Assembly (NCBI RefSeq): GCF_011947285.1 | Contig: NZ_JAAOZT010000012.1 | Coordinates: 248,001 to 312,000 of the forward strand | Reading direction: 5' to 3' | Length of the DNA stretch: 64,000 nt | Source: Glaciimonas immobilis | GTDB lineage: Bacteria; Pseudomonadota; Gammaproteobacteria; Burkholderiales; Burkholderiaceae_D | Shown: piece by piece, positions 54,781-64,000 of the stretch | Numbering within the stretch: position 1 is the first letter of the stretch | Layout: the number at the start of each line of letters is the position of its first letter | Translations under genes and position numbers: made by a program | The notes under the pieces: model-generated | What the model was told of the DNA's origin: nothing | The model's database searches: none | Seen by the model: the letters and a program-made list of their open reading frames with translations, nothing else

Positions 54781-56114
54781 TAATTGCTACTCCCAATTTG
54801 CAATGCGTTGCCGGTTGGCTTTGACAGCGTTAATTTCCTGGCTTCAAGCATTTTTCTGAGACCTTTTTCAGCAGCGTCCGTATCGGCGGCAGTTTTAAAA
54901 CGCACTAATAATTGATGGTCACCATATTCAAGAGCGGCGATTGCGCCGTGGTCGGCGCGCTGCGGTAGCGCGGATAGAATATCACCGACAGTGGTTGTCA
55001 ACGCAATGAAATCGCCGGGTGCCATTTGTCCGCTATCCCGTGCCGCAGCCGTCACTTTTTGCTTCATCTGCGCAATCGGATCGATGATCACGGTTTCCTT
55101 CGGATAAGCGATGCGATAGCTTTGGATCATGCCAATACGTAAATCGGACGCCTCGTGACGCAAGCCCCACCAATCGACATTCAGGCTGATAATATTTACC
55201 AAAACTAACGCCGTCGCCAAGCCCAGCGGCCAGCGCCAGCGATACCAATTAAAGCTGGTTCCGGCGGCCTGCGTGGTGAGTCCTTGCATCAAATCAATAC
55301 TGGATGCGCGAATCAATTCCTGCGCGCCAGCAATCCAGAGCGGCCAGTTATCGGCGTACACCTCGGCGCCACCGTTACCCTCTACGTTGATTTGTACGGT
55401 AGCGCGTTCCTGATAGGTCGCAACGCTGGCATCTGGCACATAAAGCGTTACAGTGCGCTGCGGCAAAATTGCCGTTAGCCCGTCCAGTACTTCCTGCGCT
55501 ACCGAACGACCAGAGACCTCGGGTGACAGCCAGCCAATACCCTCTTCCATGCCGGTCCGCAAGGCGATCTCGCAGTCGCCGCCATGATCGGTAACGACAG
55601 CCACCGCAGCGTCGGTATCACCTGCGGGCAAACATAGTTGTCCGGGGAGCGCGAGCAAATTCCGGCCGCCGAGCGTTTGCACAGCGGTGACTAATAGCGC
55701 CAACCAGTCGCGTTGAACCACACCAATAAGCCGTTTATTATCAGAATCGGCGGCTTTGTCGGTGATGCCCTTGCGCTTCAGGGCAGCCACGATAACGCAG
55801 TCGAGTGGATCGACCAACAAATGCTCCTCGACCAGATTGGGCAATGCCATCTTGAGTTTGGCATCCGATAAAGGCGGCACGGGCAAGCGCAACAAATTGA
55901 CGTCTACCGCGGCAAGTATCAACACTACTCTATCGGCTACGGCAAACTGTTCGGATAGCTCAGATAACTGTTTATTGCCGTGTTGCGTAATCAGGCCCTG
56001 CCTTGATTCCAGCGCATACCGGCAATCGGGCATAGGTAATGCCGCAACACCCTTATGCGTAGTTTGCACATTTAACATTGCCCTGGCTGGCACGCGGATA
56101 AATAAAATACTCAC
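54780..56114 (-). CDS. gspL: Type II secretion protein GspL
   Basis: This 444-residue protein has a cytoplasmic actin-like domain that docks GspE (MSILFIRVPARAML, LKMALPNLVEEHLLVDPLDC). A single membrane helix at about 295-315 and a periplasmic ferredoxin-like domain follow. It partners GspM, encoded directly after. It lies 14 bases after gspK. Confidence 0.9.
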   Translation of the reverse strand: MSILFIRVPARAMLNVQTTHKGVAALPMPDCRYALESRQGLITQHGNKQLSELSEQFAVADRVVLILAAVDVNLLRLPVPPLSDAKLKMALPNLVEEHLLVDPLDCVIVAALKRKGITDKAADSDNKRLIGVVQRDWLALLVTAVQTLGGRNLLALPGQLCLPAGDTDAAVAVVTDHGGDCEIALRTGMEEGIGWLSPEVSGRSVAQEVLDGLTAILPQRTVTLYVPDASVATYQERATVQINVEGNGGAEVYADNWPLWIAGAQELIRASSIDLMQGLTTQAAGTSFNWYRWRWPLGLATALVLVNIISLNVDWWGLRHEASDLRIGMIQSYRIAYPKETVIIDPIAQMKQKVTAAARDSGQMAPGDFIALTTTVGDILSALPQRADHGAIAALEYGDHQLLVRFKTAADTDAAEKGLRKMLEARKLTLSKPTGNALQIGSSN

Positions 56115-56128
56115 TGTATTTTGTCCAT

Positions 56129-57106
56129 TTAATATTCTCTGACCCAGACAATGCTAGTGCCAGTCCGGTTATTGGTACGCTGTATCAAGGAAGTGGTGTT
56201 AAGTGTAGCGCGACCCATGCGCACTTTGCCAGTGACGAGAAAGTAATTACTGGAGAGGCCGATATTAGTCGTGTCCGAAAAATCCTTACCAAATAACTGT
56301 TTCATTTGGGTCGATAAATTCGGCATGTCCATAAATGGAGCGCTACGCCGAACGGCGACTAAAGTAGTTGCCTGCGCCATTGATAGTGTGGGGAAACGCG
56401 CTGCAATCAACTCCGCCGCGGCAGTATTGACATTAACTGGCGTGCCTTCTGGCAACAACACGACGTAATCAGTTAATTGATGTACGGTCTGTGGGCTAAA
56501 CCCCGGTAAAGCTAACAAATCATCGATCTGCATCATTGGTAAAGTGCCATTAGCGGAAGGGGCCGACGTCCCCGCAGGTGATGATGTTGAATCGGAAGGT
56601 ACCGTTGCTTGTCCGTTGGCGATGCCTTGAGCGACGACCATCGCTAAATTCGGTGGCAACCGCAAATTGATGAGCAGGCGACCAAAAATTGCCAACTCAA
56701 CAGGGTTGATAACACCGTTCAGACTTAAATTATTCAGGTTATAGCGCGACTGGGCGTCGATGATACCACCCGAGAGGACCGCATCGCCGACGTTATCGCC
56801 GGTCTGACCGTCCTCAACATATTGATCAAGCCGGGTCTCGGCCAGCGGCGTTGCCCACGGCTGACCCAAGTCGTCTACTGTTGATTGCCGTCCACCTGCG
56901 CGCAAAATCATGCTGGCCCAATCCAGCGCACCGCGCAGGATCCAGCCCTTCTGCAGTTGCAAGCGTTGATTTTCAATCGACCGTACTTGTACCTGTTGCT
57001 GCCAGAACAAACTGGCAACAATCGTGACGGCGAGGGTTGCCAGCAGCAATGCAGTGACGACCGCAACGCCACATTGTTTGGAAAGACTGACGGGTAACGC
57101 TCTCAT
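56129..57106 (-). CDS. gspK: Type II secretion minor pseudopilin GspK
   Basis: This 325-residue large minor pseudopilin has a type III-like N-terminal helix (QCGVAVVTALLLATLAVTIVASLFW; cleavage expected after Gly13). The globular domain includes DDLLALPGFSPQTVHQLTDYVVLLPEGTPVNVNTAAAELIAARFP, the helix-hairpin-type part of GspK. As known for the family, it caps the pseudopilus with GspI and GspJ. It overlaps gspJ by 4 bases. Confidence 0.92.
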   Translation of the reverse strand: MRALPVSLSKQCGVAVVTALLLATLAVTIVASLFWQQQVQVRSIENQRLQLQKGWILRGALDWASMILRAGGRQSTVDDLGQPWATPLAETRLDQYVEDGQTGDNVGDAVLSGGIIDAQSRYNLNNLSLNGVINPVELAIFGRLLINLRLPPNLAMVVAQGIANGQATVPSDSTSSPAGTSAPSANGTLPMMQIDDLLALPGFSPQTVHQLTDYVVLLPEGTPVNVNTAAAELIAARFPTLSMAQATTLVAVRRSAPFMDMPNLSTQMKQLFGKDFSDTTNIGLSSNYFLVTGKVRMGRATLNTTSLIQRTNNRTGTSIVWVREY

Positions 57107-57786
57107 ACACCACCCAGCAAGAACGTTTTCACCATATTGCCGCTGTGCCCTTGCAACTGCAGTGCAACTTCAAGCCCGGTCCAGCGATTCCCGCCAGCGC
57201 TATTACTTTGGCTACCGGTCGCGGTTGCGTCGGCCGGGCGCCAGACTAGTGCGTCGCTATCCCATACCTGCATCTGCAGGGAGGCAATATGGGATTGCAG
57301 TTGCACAGCTTGCGTAGCGCCGTTTCCAGCATCGTTCAGCGCAGATTGCCACATTGCATCAAGCGCGTTCAGATCGCGGGTTGGTGTAGATTCTTCGCGT
57401 TGAAGTTCGCCATTTATCAGTCGATAATCAACTATTTGCACGCGTGCAGGCTGTTGTTCAGCAAATACCATCCGGACCATTAGCAGACGATTTTGCAGCG
57501 CTAACACGGTGGGACGTGCCAGCAACAGACTCGCTGGGGCCAATTGTGCAGCATCACTTTGCAGTTGCGCAAAGGTCAGCTGCAGGGCGCGGGTGGCCTC
57601 CATCTCGGATGTTAAGGTCACGCGCGCGCGCACAATACCGTCCAGCCCGCGCCAGCCCAATACCGCCACCAGCGCTAATATGGCAATGGCAATTGTTAAC
57701 TCGACCAAAGTAAAGCCGCGTGCGTTTATCTTTCGGCTGGCAGCTTTGATTTGAAGTGTTGCGGTAGCGTGATCCCTAATGTGCAT
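57103..57786 (-). CDS. gspJ: Type II secretion minor pseudopilin GspJ
   Basis: This 227-residue pseudopilin has a prepilin peptidase site ARG-FTLVELTIAIAIL after a 23-residue leader. The globular domain carries typical GspJ text MEATRALQLTFAQLQSDAAQLAP. Its start overlaps gspI by 11 bases. Confidence 0.92.
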   Translation of the reverse strand: MHIRDHATATLQIKAASRKINARGFTLVELTIAIAILALVAVLGWRGLDGIVRARVTLTSEMEATRALQLTFAQLQSDAAQLAPASLLLARPTVLALQNRLLMVRMVFAEQQPARVQIVDYRLINGELQREESTPTRDLNALDAMWQSALNDAGNGATQAVQLQSHIASLQMQVWDSDALVWRPADATATGSQSNSAGGNRWTGLEVALQLQGHSGNMVKTFLLGGV

Positions 57787-58177
57787 TAGGAATCACCTGG
57801 GTGAGTTTTACGATGCGCGATTGCTGACTGTTGGCGTCAAATACCGAGACTTCTACGCGCCGAAAATAGGGATTTGGCGTGCCGAGAACATGCTCCTCAC
57901 AGATAAGTTGCAGTTCGCCTTGAGCACAATTGAACGAGCGATTGCCGATGGGGGGCCACTCTTGGCCGAGGCGAATTTGCGTCAGTCGATTTTCAGCCGA
58001 CCAGCTGGCCATCATTACCACACGCAGTCCACTGCTATTTTGCATCAGGCTACCCACCGCACGCAGACTGGCCCCCAGTGCGGTGCAAACAATGACCAGC
58101 GCTACCAGGACTTCCAATAGGGTAAAACCTGCCGGACAAGCACGATGGCGATGGGAAGTTACACATGACATTGCCAT
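57776..58177 (-). CDS. gspI: Type II secretion minor pseudopilin GspI
   Basis: This 133-residue pseudopilin has the site PAG-FTLLEVLVALVIVCTALGASLRAVGSL and a GspI-like ENRLTQIRLGQEWPPIG. It follows gspH with no gap and overlaps gspJ by 11 bases. Confidence 0.92.
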   Translation of the reverse strand: MAMSCVTSHRHRACPAGFTLLEVLVALVIVCTALGASLRAVGSLMQNSSGLRVVMMASWSAENRLTQIRLGQEWPPIGNRSFNCAQGELQLICEEHVLGTPNPYFRRVEVSVFDANSQQSRIVKLTQVIPNAH

Positions 58178-58756
58178 CTATTCCACCGAGAAATGGCCGA
58201 TACCATCCGCACGAATTTTCACACTACTGTCACCATTAGACAGCGATAGCGTAAAAGGCTTGTCCACGGGCTCACGGCCAAAAATAATGCGGAGCGAATT
58301 TTGTCCGGTCGTAGCGGCGTCAGCGGCAGACTGTGGGCTCATCAATAATTGCATAGGCGAACGTTTAAATTCCCGTTGCCGCAACATGTCATCCTGCGCC
58401 AGCAATTGCCAACCGGTGTCTGCCCGGACCAAAAATCGGTAACCGGTCGAATCGGCTTCAAAAGCGGTGGGACGATTGCGCAAGATTGCCTCTTCGCGCG
58501 TCAATTGCAATAACAAAGCGATACGTTGCGCATCGTTTTGAATTAACTGGCGATCACTGCGGAATGCAGTGATGGATACGATACCCAATGTAATACCGGC
58601 GATTACTACGACTACCAGCAGTTCCAGAAGAGTAAATCCGCGCACCTTAGCTGAGTGCGCCAAATGCGTTATTTGCGCTTGTACTGATAGTGGTCGTCTG
58701 CGCCGATGCGTCCCATCATTGCGACGGCATGCGTGCACCCCGACCCAAACCATCAT
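58178..58756 (-). CDS. gspH: Type II secretion minor pseudopilin GspH
   Basis: This 192-residue pseudopilin has the site VRG-FTLLELLVVVVIAGITLGIVSI, preceded by an unusually long leader of about 39 residues if the ATG at 58756 is used. That ATG overlaps the gspG stop by 4 bases, and no other in-frame ATG lies before the cleavage site, so the long leader may be real. The C-terminal domain has GspH-type text RIALLLQLTREEAILRNRPTAFEAD. Confidence 0.88.
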   Translation of the reverse strand: MMVWVGVHACRRNDGTHRRRRPLSVQAQITHLAHSAKVRGFTLLELLVVVVIAGITLGIVSITAFRSDRQLIQNDAQRIALLLQLTREEAILRNRPTAFEADSTGYRFLVRADTGWQLLAQDDMLRQREFKRSPMQLLMSPQSAADAATTGQNSLRIIFGREPVDKPFTLSLSNGDSSVKIRADGIGHFSVE

Positions 58757-59220
58757 AATTGCCAGGAGCCGATGTCAGCATCGTTACCTTCGCCACCGGG
58801 CAAGCCGTCGGCCCCAAGTGAGAGGACGTCGATTTCACCTTTAATTCCTGGTGACAAATATTGGTAGGGATTACCCCAAGGATCTTTCGGGAGTTTGTCG
58901 ATGTAACCACCGGTTTTCCAGCCGTTTGCTGCCGGCCCAGCTGCAGGTTTGGTAACCAGGGCCTGCAAACCTTGCTCTGTGGTTGGATAACGCTGGTTAT
59001 CCAGTTTGTATAATTTCAACGACGACATAATGGTGGAAATATCTGCGCGTGCCGCCATCACCCGCGCATCATCGGTGCGCCCCATCAATTTGGGTACAAC
59101 CAATGCCGCCAGAATTCCCATGATGACAACTACCACCATGATCTCGATCAGTGTGAAACCACGATGGTAAAAAAGGCGACGCGTTTCATTAAGGACCGGC
59201 TTACTGGCTAGCTTACTCAT
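58753..59220 (-). CDS. gspG: Type II secretion major pseudopilin GspG
   Basis: This 155-residue major pseudopilin has the prepilin site HRG-FTLIEIMVVVVIMGILAALVVPKLMG. It has the strongly conserved C-terminal half ALKLYKLDNQRYPTTEQGL-type text (SSLKLYKLDNQRYPTTEQGLQALV, KDPWGNPYQYLSPG, DVLSLGADGLPGGEG) with calcium-site aspartates. The ATG at 59220 has AAGGG nearby; a GTG two codons earlier is also possible. It is the first gene of the gspGHIJKLMNDEFC operon. Confidence 0.95.
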   Translation of the reverse strand: MSKLASKPVLNETRRLFYHRGFTLIEIMVVVVIMGILAALVVPKLMGRTDDARVMAARADISTIMSSLKLYKLDNQRYPTTEQGLQALVTKPAAGPAANGWKTGGYIDKLPKDPWGNPYQYLSPGIKGEIDVLSLGADGLPGGEGNDADIGSWQL

Positions 59221-59430
59221 TTCCACCCTTTTTTGTGCTGCTGCATAACTCTTTTATAAAAATAGGACTACCGCAAAATTGTCCCAGCAACGGGTTTGCC
59301 AATCCTGCAAACGAAGGGGAAGTATATTCGTTCCGGCACGGTGGCCGGGCCAGAATGGTCGAGCTGGCTAGCAGGCTAGCAGAGCATAATGCGCTGGAGT
59401 GGTTTTGCCTAAGGCTTTATTCAGCTATTT

Positions 59431-60525
59431 CTAGAAAGTAACAATCAGGCCGGTACTAACGATCCCGTAACGATTGTTAAATTTGCTTGCCGTCAGCGTA
59501 TTATAAGCAAATGGAATCTCTCCGGTAAATTGATTCGTCATGTATTGTCCACGCACAAAAATAGAAGTGTTGGCGAACAATTTATAGATGACATCAGCCA
59601 TCAGTATGTGGTTACTTTGGTAGATTTTACCGCCGCGACTTTTTACGACATCATCGACATAATCGCGATTGATATACTGGTATTGATAACCGGCGCGTAA
59701 CTGCCAATTATCACTATGCCATTTCACATTCGCACCTGCATGATAAAAGGTCGCATTGTATTGGGTCTCTTTATTGACGTAGTAGCCAGTTGCAGCGTTG
59801 GATAGGGCAAAACGGTCAATCACGATGCTGGCGTTACACATTTGCGCCAATGTGCCCACCGTTTCTGTCTCTCCGAACGCAATGTTGTAATTGCATCCAG
59901 CGAAATTAGCGGTGCCATTCACCGAATTTATTGTCACGCGACTGGCACCAACACCACCGAACAAAGTTAATTCAGTGTGTTCAAACACTTTGGAGGTACC
60001 GATCAAATCCAGCTGGTACTGAACATCCTTAGGCTTGGAAACCGTCAGAGAACTCAACGTCGCACCACTTAACGTAGTAGGCGACGTTTTGGTCAATTGA
60101 TCCGCATAGTTGCCCCATGCACCCGCTCTTAGCGCAATGCTTGGTTCATAGCCGATACCATCGAATACTTTATACTGTCCCGCCAACTGCCAGGTATTGA
60201 TCTTCTGGATATCGCCACTGTACTGAATATTCCGCCTCCAGAACGCGCCATCAATCCATAGTCGCGGGGTGATCGCAACACCTGCACGCAAATGTCCACC
60301 GTGGTAGTCGCCGACATTGGTGCCGCTGTAGCCCGAACTGCTATTCCTGAAGTTAAATACGTCGATCGTGCTATTTACTAAATCGTAAGCAGCCTCGACC
60401 TGCACTTCACCAGGCGTACTGCTCTGATTTGCGGACAAAAACGCATCCATCGGGGCAGCAACCGTCGGTGCCGCTATCTGCACGCCGCCAACTAACAATG
60501 CGAGAGAGTAAAACAATTTTTTCAT
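59431..60525 (-). CDS. Predicted outer-membrane beta-barrel protein
   Basis: This 364-residue protein has a signal peptide (GGVQIAAPTVAAP, cut near residue 24). It shows alternating amphipathic strands such as GGHLRAGVAITPRLWIDGAFWRRNIQYSG and NWQLRAGYQYQYINRDYV, and a C-terminal YGIVSTGLIVTF ending in Phe. I do not recognise the family beyond 'outer-membrane barrel'. It lies 210 bases downstream of the gspG start, on the same strand as and upstream of the secretion operon. Confidence 0.65.
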   Translation of the reverse strand: MKKLFYSLALLVGGVQIAAPTVAAPMDAFLSANQSSTPGEVQVEAAYDLVNSTIDVFNFRNSSSGYSGTNVGDYHGGHLRAGVAITPRLWIDGAFWRRNIQYSGDIQKINTWQLAGQYKVFDGIGYEPSIALRAGAWGNYADQLTKTSPTTLSGATLSSLTVSKPKDVQYQLDLIGTSKVFEHTELTLFGGVGASRVTINSVNGTANFAGCNYNIAFGETETVGTLAQMCNASIVIDRFALSNAATGYYVNKETQYNATFYHAGANVKWHSDNWQLRAGYQYQYINRDYVDDVVKSRGGKIYQSNHILMADVIYKLFANTSIFVRGQYMTNQFTGEIPFAYNTLTASKFNNRYGIVSTGLIVTF

Positions 60526-60671
60526 GGGAAATATCTCATAAAGACGCTACCAGATCATGCAGAAATAACTAGCCTTACTTACGGAAAAACACAAGGCGCA
60601 CGTATGTCGCCCTGTGTTTTTTATAGCACTAGATATCAGTTTTTAACGCACAGTACATGCGAAACACGCGC

Positions 60672-62384
60672 TTACTGGATCGTTACTACGCCCTGAAAGC
60701 CTTCACCGCTTACGGCAGGCATACCGGCACCGTTAACCAGTACTGACAATCCTGCGGCAAGCCCTTTGCTTGTGCGTATGTCTAAGGTCGACATAACAAA
60801 CTTAACATTTAACGTACCCTTCAAGTATTGCAAGTTAGCCAATACTGGATTTTGGTTGTCAGTAGCAATTTTGTTGAACAACTGGCCCATATTGAAGGTA
60901 ATAGCATTATTTGCACCCACTGCTATCAAGTTAGGGGACAAATTGGTCAGTGTCAGATTCGCAGTTGTACCACTGCTTGTCGCGCCGTAAACATACACCT
61001 TAGCGCTGGCAGGTACCGCAACTGAGAGCAGCCCGTTAGCGTCATTGGATAGCGTCACGCCGTCAATCACCACTTGCAGCGACCGCTTGCTAGCAACTGT
61101 ATCCGACAACTCTAAGCCAAACTTAACCGTGGTTGTATTGACACCGCCGGTCGGTGGAATTGGCGTTCCGACTACCAGCGCCGAAAATGAGAAGATATCA
61201 AGGGAGGCATTTTTAGCAGTCGTTACAACCGCGCCCTGAGAGAACTGGTCAAGCGTGTAAGTACTACCGTTGATTGCGATCTGATCGTTAACTACGCCCA
61301 AATAGTTGGTTGGGGCAATAAATTTGCTCGAATCGATAGTCGCACCGGCGTTGCTAGCTTGCGTATTTAAAGCATTGGCGGCTGCAGTTTTTGATGCCGC
61401 GGTGCTTCCTGACGTGTTCGCAGCGACCAGACTAGTTAACGCAGTACCCACGCCAGAAACATCAACTGTGCTAGTAGTTACTAACAACGAGGAAAGCGCA
61501 TTTAACGCATTCGCAATGGTCACATCCGATTGCGCCGCAGTGGTCACTGAAAGCAAGTTGCTTGTTGTTGATGTTGCCAATGTTTGCGCTTGCGAAACGA
61601 TCGCCGCCGACGCAACGGTAGCAACTCTTGCTGGACTAAGTGTGGCGATAACGCTCTTGCTTGCCGCAAGCGCAGGATTAGCAGTTGTCGCAACATTGGT
61701 AACCGATTGCTGTACCACGCTGCTTACCAGCACGGGACTTATGTTACCGCTGCTATCGATCAGAATCGCAGTTGGATTAACGACCAGTGTCGATGCCACA
61801 CTCTTGACGACCTCTAGATAAATACCTTGTAGTGTAGCGCCGCTTGAGTTTTTTCCTAAAGCCGCGAGGGTATTGGTAGTTGACTGGATGATCTGTTGCA
61901 ATGCCAAGGTCCTTTTCAGCACATCCGGGGTGGACGCAACTGGATCAAGCTTGGTAACGTCGGTTCCTGCCGGCAAACCAAGGAATACCACGACTTGTGC
62001 GGTAGTTAAACCGGCATCCACCGTCAAAGTGGTCAAAGGCGTCGCTACAGTACTGCCCGCGGATGCCTTCAAAGTACCAGTGAATGGCAGTCCTGTATCA
62101 ATGTTCGTTCCACCCGTTACCACGATGTTGCCTGTGCATGCTGGCGAAAATACAAAGTTACCCTGAGAATCAGTTAAAACAGACACTTCCCCAGTATCCG
62201 CCGCACCATTTTTATTGGTATCGCACAATACTGTGGCACTGCTCAAGTAACCGTCAACGGCCTTGCCTGAGCCGGTTGATGCGACCGGTGTTGGGGTCGG
62301 CGTGGTCGACGAACCCCCGCCACCGCACGCGGTTAATGCCAAAGCAACAGCAATGGACAATAGGGTAACTTTTTTATCGAGCAT
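60672..62384 (-). CDS. Large low-complexity lipoprotein
   Basis: This 570-residue lipoprotein has the lipobox ALTAC-GGGG (Cys at about 20), a Ser/Thr/Pro linker, then an Ig-like/carboxypeptidase-regulatory-type start (GKAVDGYLSSATVLCDTNKNGAADTGEVSVLTDSQGNFVF). The central part (about 150-350) is very rich in Ala, Ser, Thr, Val and Leu. No catalytic motif is seen. The pair of cysteines in the first domain (C54 and C82 region) might be a disulfide. It neighbours the type II secretion operon and may be a surface-exposed protein, but this is an inference. Confidence 0.65.
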   Translation of the reverse strand: MLDKKVTLLSIAVALALTACGGGGSSTTPTPTPVASTGSGKAVDGYLSSATVLCDTNKNGAADTGEVSVLTDSQGNFVFSPACTGNIVVTGGTNIDTGLPFTGTLKASAGSTVATPLTTLTVDAGLTTAQVVVFLGLPAGTDVTKLDPVASTPDVLKRTLALQQIIQSTTNTLAALGKNSSGATLQGIYLEVVKSVASTLVVNPTAILIDSSGNISPVLVSSVVQQSVTNVATTANPALAASKSVIATLSPARVATVASAAIVSQAQTLATSTTSNLLSVTTAAQSDVTIANALNALSSLLVTTSTVDVSGVGTALTSLVAANTSGSTAASKTAAANALNTQASNAGATIDSSKFIAPTNYLGVVNDQIAINGSTYTLDQFSQGAVVTTAKNASLDIFSFSALVVGTPIPPTGGVNTTTVKFGLELSDTVASKRSLQVVIDGVTLSNDANGLLSVAVPASAKVYVYGATSSGTTANLTLTNLSPNLIAVGANNAITFNMGQLFNKIATDNQNPVLANLQYLKGTLNVKFVMSTLDIRTSKGLAAGLSVLVNGAGMPAVSGEGFQGVVTIQ

Positions 62385-62917
62385 TTGAGACTCCAGGTAA
62401 ACTTATTTTTATTAAAAGGGAAGCGAAGCACATCGAAAACACTAATTTATTTGCAGATAGTAACATTGCATGAAAGTATATCTGAGTATTTATGCAACCT
62501 TCATTGGGAGTTGCATTTACGCACAATAAGTTAACATAAAACAACAGGAAATAATGATAATTTATTAATTTAACGTTGTTCTATCGATTCCGTACAACTC
62601 CAAATTCTTTCTGCTTTCATTGCCTATTTATCAATAGACGAAGGGGCTGACCAACTTTATAATTACCGGATGGATATCTGATACTTTAAGTTTATCAACG
62701 CTCGAGTCTTCACACACTTTACGAACTTTGCGGAATAATAGGCGACGATCGATATCGTATTCGTAGAAAATGACGTGTGTATGAAATCGGGCTTATCTTC
62801 TCGCTCCAGCCTTAAACGATTGTTAATTTGCGCAGAATTTTATTAATAAAGTGAGTATTAATCTTCCTGACGTCCCCGCGCAGAAATTGCGACCCCAACA
62901 GCAAAAGGTACAGGCAG
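62385..62917. other. AT-rich divergent intergenic region
   Basis: These 533 bases contain the promoters of the lipoprotein (minus) and the solute-binding protein gene (plus). I see one inverted repeat, ATGCAAC/GTTGCAT with an 11-base loop, at 62492-62516, which could be an operator for the lipoprotein gene. No coding frame is convincing. Confidence 0.5.
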
Positions 62918-64000
62918 ATGCGCGCCGTTTATCGATTAATATATTTACTACATGCCTTGATCTGTTTATACGCAGTTACTAATCCCACTGATGCAGTTGC
63001 TAATTCCACTTTATTAACAGGTCCCTCCGCATCTGCCAAATCCGCAGACCCAACCAAAGTGATCCATGTCGCCTTTGAAGCGGCTGACGATGGGTTTGAT
63101 ATGGTCCGCACCAATAACAGCCTTTATTCCTCTTGGGTGGGAGAGGCAATCTTTGAAACATTGCTGACTTATGACTACCTGGCGCGACCCGCAAAACTGG
63201 TCCCTAAGACAATTGAGGCGATGCCTGAGGTCAGCAAGGACGGACTTACTTATGTATTCCACATAAAGAAAGGGATTTTCTTTACGCCAGACCCGGTCTT
63301 CAAAGACATCCGCCGTGAACTGACCGCGCAGGATTATATCTATTCTATTGAGCGCGTCCTCGATCCCAAAAATCGTTCGCCGCAAGCCAGTTCGTTCGAA
63401 GGCAAAATTGTCGGGCTGGACGCGGCAGTGGCGGAAGCAAAAAAAACCGGTCGTTTCCGGTATGAGGCGGCAATTGCGGGCCTTAGTGCGCCGGACCGCT
63501 ACACATTGCGGATCCAGTTAAACGCACTCGATCAGACCTTTCTATACCTACTGGCCAATCCGACGACCGGCGCAGTCGCGCGCGAAGTGATCGAGGCGTA
63601 CGGCGCTGATTCTGGACGGCATCCGATCGGTACTGGTGCGTATTTTTTAAAAGAATATGTCCCGCGCAGCAAAATTGTGCTCGAAGCAAATCCAGATTAT
63701 CGGGGCTATATCTGGGATTTCAAATCCTCCGGCGAGGCTTGGGACAATCAGTTAATCAAGGATATGCAAGGTAAGCGCATGCCGCAGATCGGGCGGGTTG
63801 AAATCAGCATTATCGAGGAAGAACAACCGCGCTGGTTAGCATTTGAGAGCGGTCAACTCGACCTAGGCGAATTGACAGGTAGTTCCGTCGCAAAAGCTTT
63901 GGACAAAAACGTCTTGCAACGGCAATATATTGCGCAGGGCGTGAAACTGTACCGTTTTGTCGGCGCGGAAATTACGCACACCATCTTTAATTTCAAGGAC
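62918..64000 (+). CDS. Family 5 extracellular solute-binding protein (partial)
   Basis: The frame is open from the ATG at 62918 to the window end (361 codons, no stop). An AGG-containing site lies 4-6 bases upstream. A hydrophobic export signal (YLLHALICLYAVTNPTDAVA) is followed by the oligopeptide-binding-protein fold. Recognisable text is IFETLLTYDYLARPAKLVPKTIEAMPEVSKDGLTYVFHIKKGIFFTPDPVF, HPIGTGAYFLKEYVPRSKIVLEANPDYRG and PRWLAFESGQLDLGELTG. It is the binding component of a peptide- or opine-type ABC importer; the ATPase and permeases must lie beyond the right edge. The C-terminal part is missing. Confidence 0.88.
   Translation, partial: MRAVYRLIYLLHALICLYAVTNPTDAVANSTLLTGPSASAKSADPTKVIHVAFEAADDGFDMVRTNNSLYSSWVGEAIFETLLTYDYLARPAKLVPKTIEAMPEVSKDGLTYVFHIKKGIFFTPDPVFKDIRRELTAQDYIYSIERVLDPKNRSPQASSFEGKIVGLDAAVAEAKKTGRFRYEAAIAGLSAPDRYTLRIQLNALDQTFLYLLANPTTGAVAREVIEAYGADSGRHPIGTGAYFLKEYVPRSKIVLEANPDYRGYIWDFKSSGEAWDNQLIKDMQGKRMPQIGRVEISIIEEEQPRWLAFESGQLDLGELTGSSVAKALDKNVLQRQYIAQGVKLYRFVGAEITHTIFNFKD

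Overview
The window looks like chromosomal DNA of a betaproteobacterium in the Burkholderiales, most likely an Oxalobacteraceae member (Glaciimonas, Herminiimonas or Collimonas type). This rests on a moderate GC content and on the mix of genes: a tcuRABC tricarballylate locus, a galactarate/glucarate pathway that runs through 2-oxoglutarate semialdehyde, a full Gsp secretion cluster, and TonB-dependent receptors each packed with their own energising proteins. I saw no rRNA, tRNA, CRISPR array, insertion sequence, integrase or phage gene. Both ends cut through a gene.

Layout. 1-365: N-terminus of a membrane protein, probably a diguanylate cyclase (minus strand). 978-5960: tricarballylate catabolism, tcuR-tcuA-tcuB-tcuC, all on the minus strand. 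6439-8194: a 49-residue DUF2256 zinc-finger-like protein followed by a PhrB-type iron-sulfur photolyase. 8230-9426: a YbfB/YjiJ-type MFS exporter. 9692-16941: a tight operon exbD-tonB-TonB-dependent receptor-exbB-5'-nucleotidase-PLD3/4-like phosphodiesterase. 17069-18307: a DUF2252 kinase-like protein. 18462-24110: a LacI-type regulator, a four-gene ABC importer and a metallophosphodiesterase (minus strand). 24237-25376: formaldehyde dehydrogenase-type zinc ADH. 25788-26630: a beta-barrel protein. 27168-33103: a second TonB package, receptor-YncE propeller-exbB-exbD-tonB. 33249-34455: DUF3597 protein and a CmpX-like membrane protein. 34697-38372: RidA, a gamma-glutamyltransferase-family protein and an amidase. 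38607-46622: the galactarate/glucarate regulon. 46999-47739: an unrecognised protein. 47848-59220: a complete twelve-gene type II secretion operon, gspGHIJKLMNDEFC. 59431-62384: an outer-membrane barrel and a large lipoprotein. 62918-64000: N-terminal part of a family 5 peptide-type solute-binding protein.

How the genes work together. The galactarate block forms a route from uptake (GudP-type MFS) through GarD, KdgD and 2-oxoglutarate semialdehyde dehydrogenase to 2-oxoglutarate. It is probably controlled by the FCD-type GntR regulator, because two similar 22-base sites lie in the two relevant promoters. The 9.7-17 kb operon is the most unusual block. It joins a private TonB-ExbB-ExbD motor and receptor to two exported enzymes. 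One resembles the 5'-exonuclease-type PLD3/PLD4 proteins and the other is a 5'-nucleotidase, so I read it as a candidate system for scavenging extracellular nucleic acid or nucleotides. The neighbouring LacI-controlled ABC importer with its metallophosphodiesterase would also suit organophosphate scavenging, but its substrate cannot be read from sequence. Short in-frame tandem repeats at the ends of garD and of the LacI gene are a further local peculiarity.
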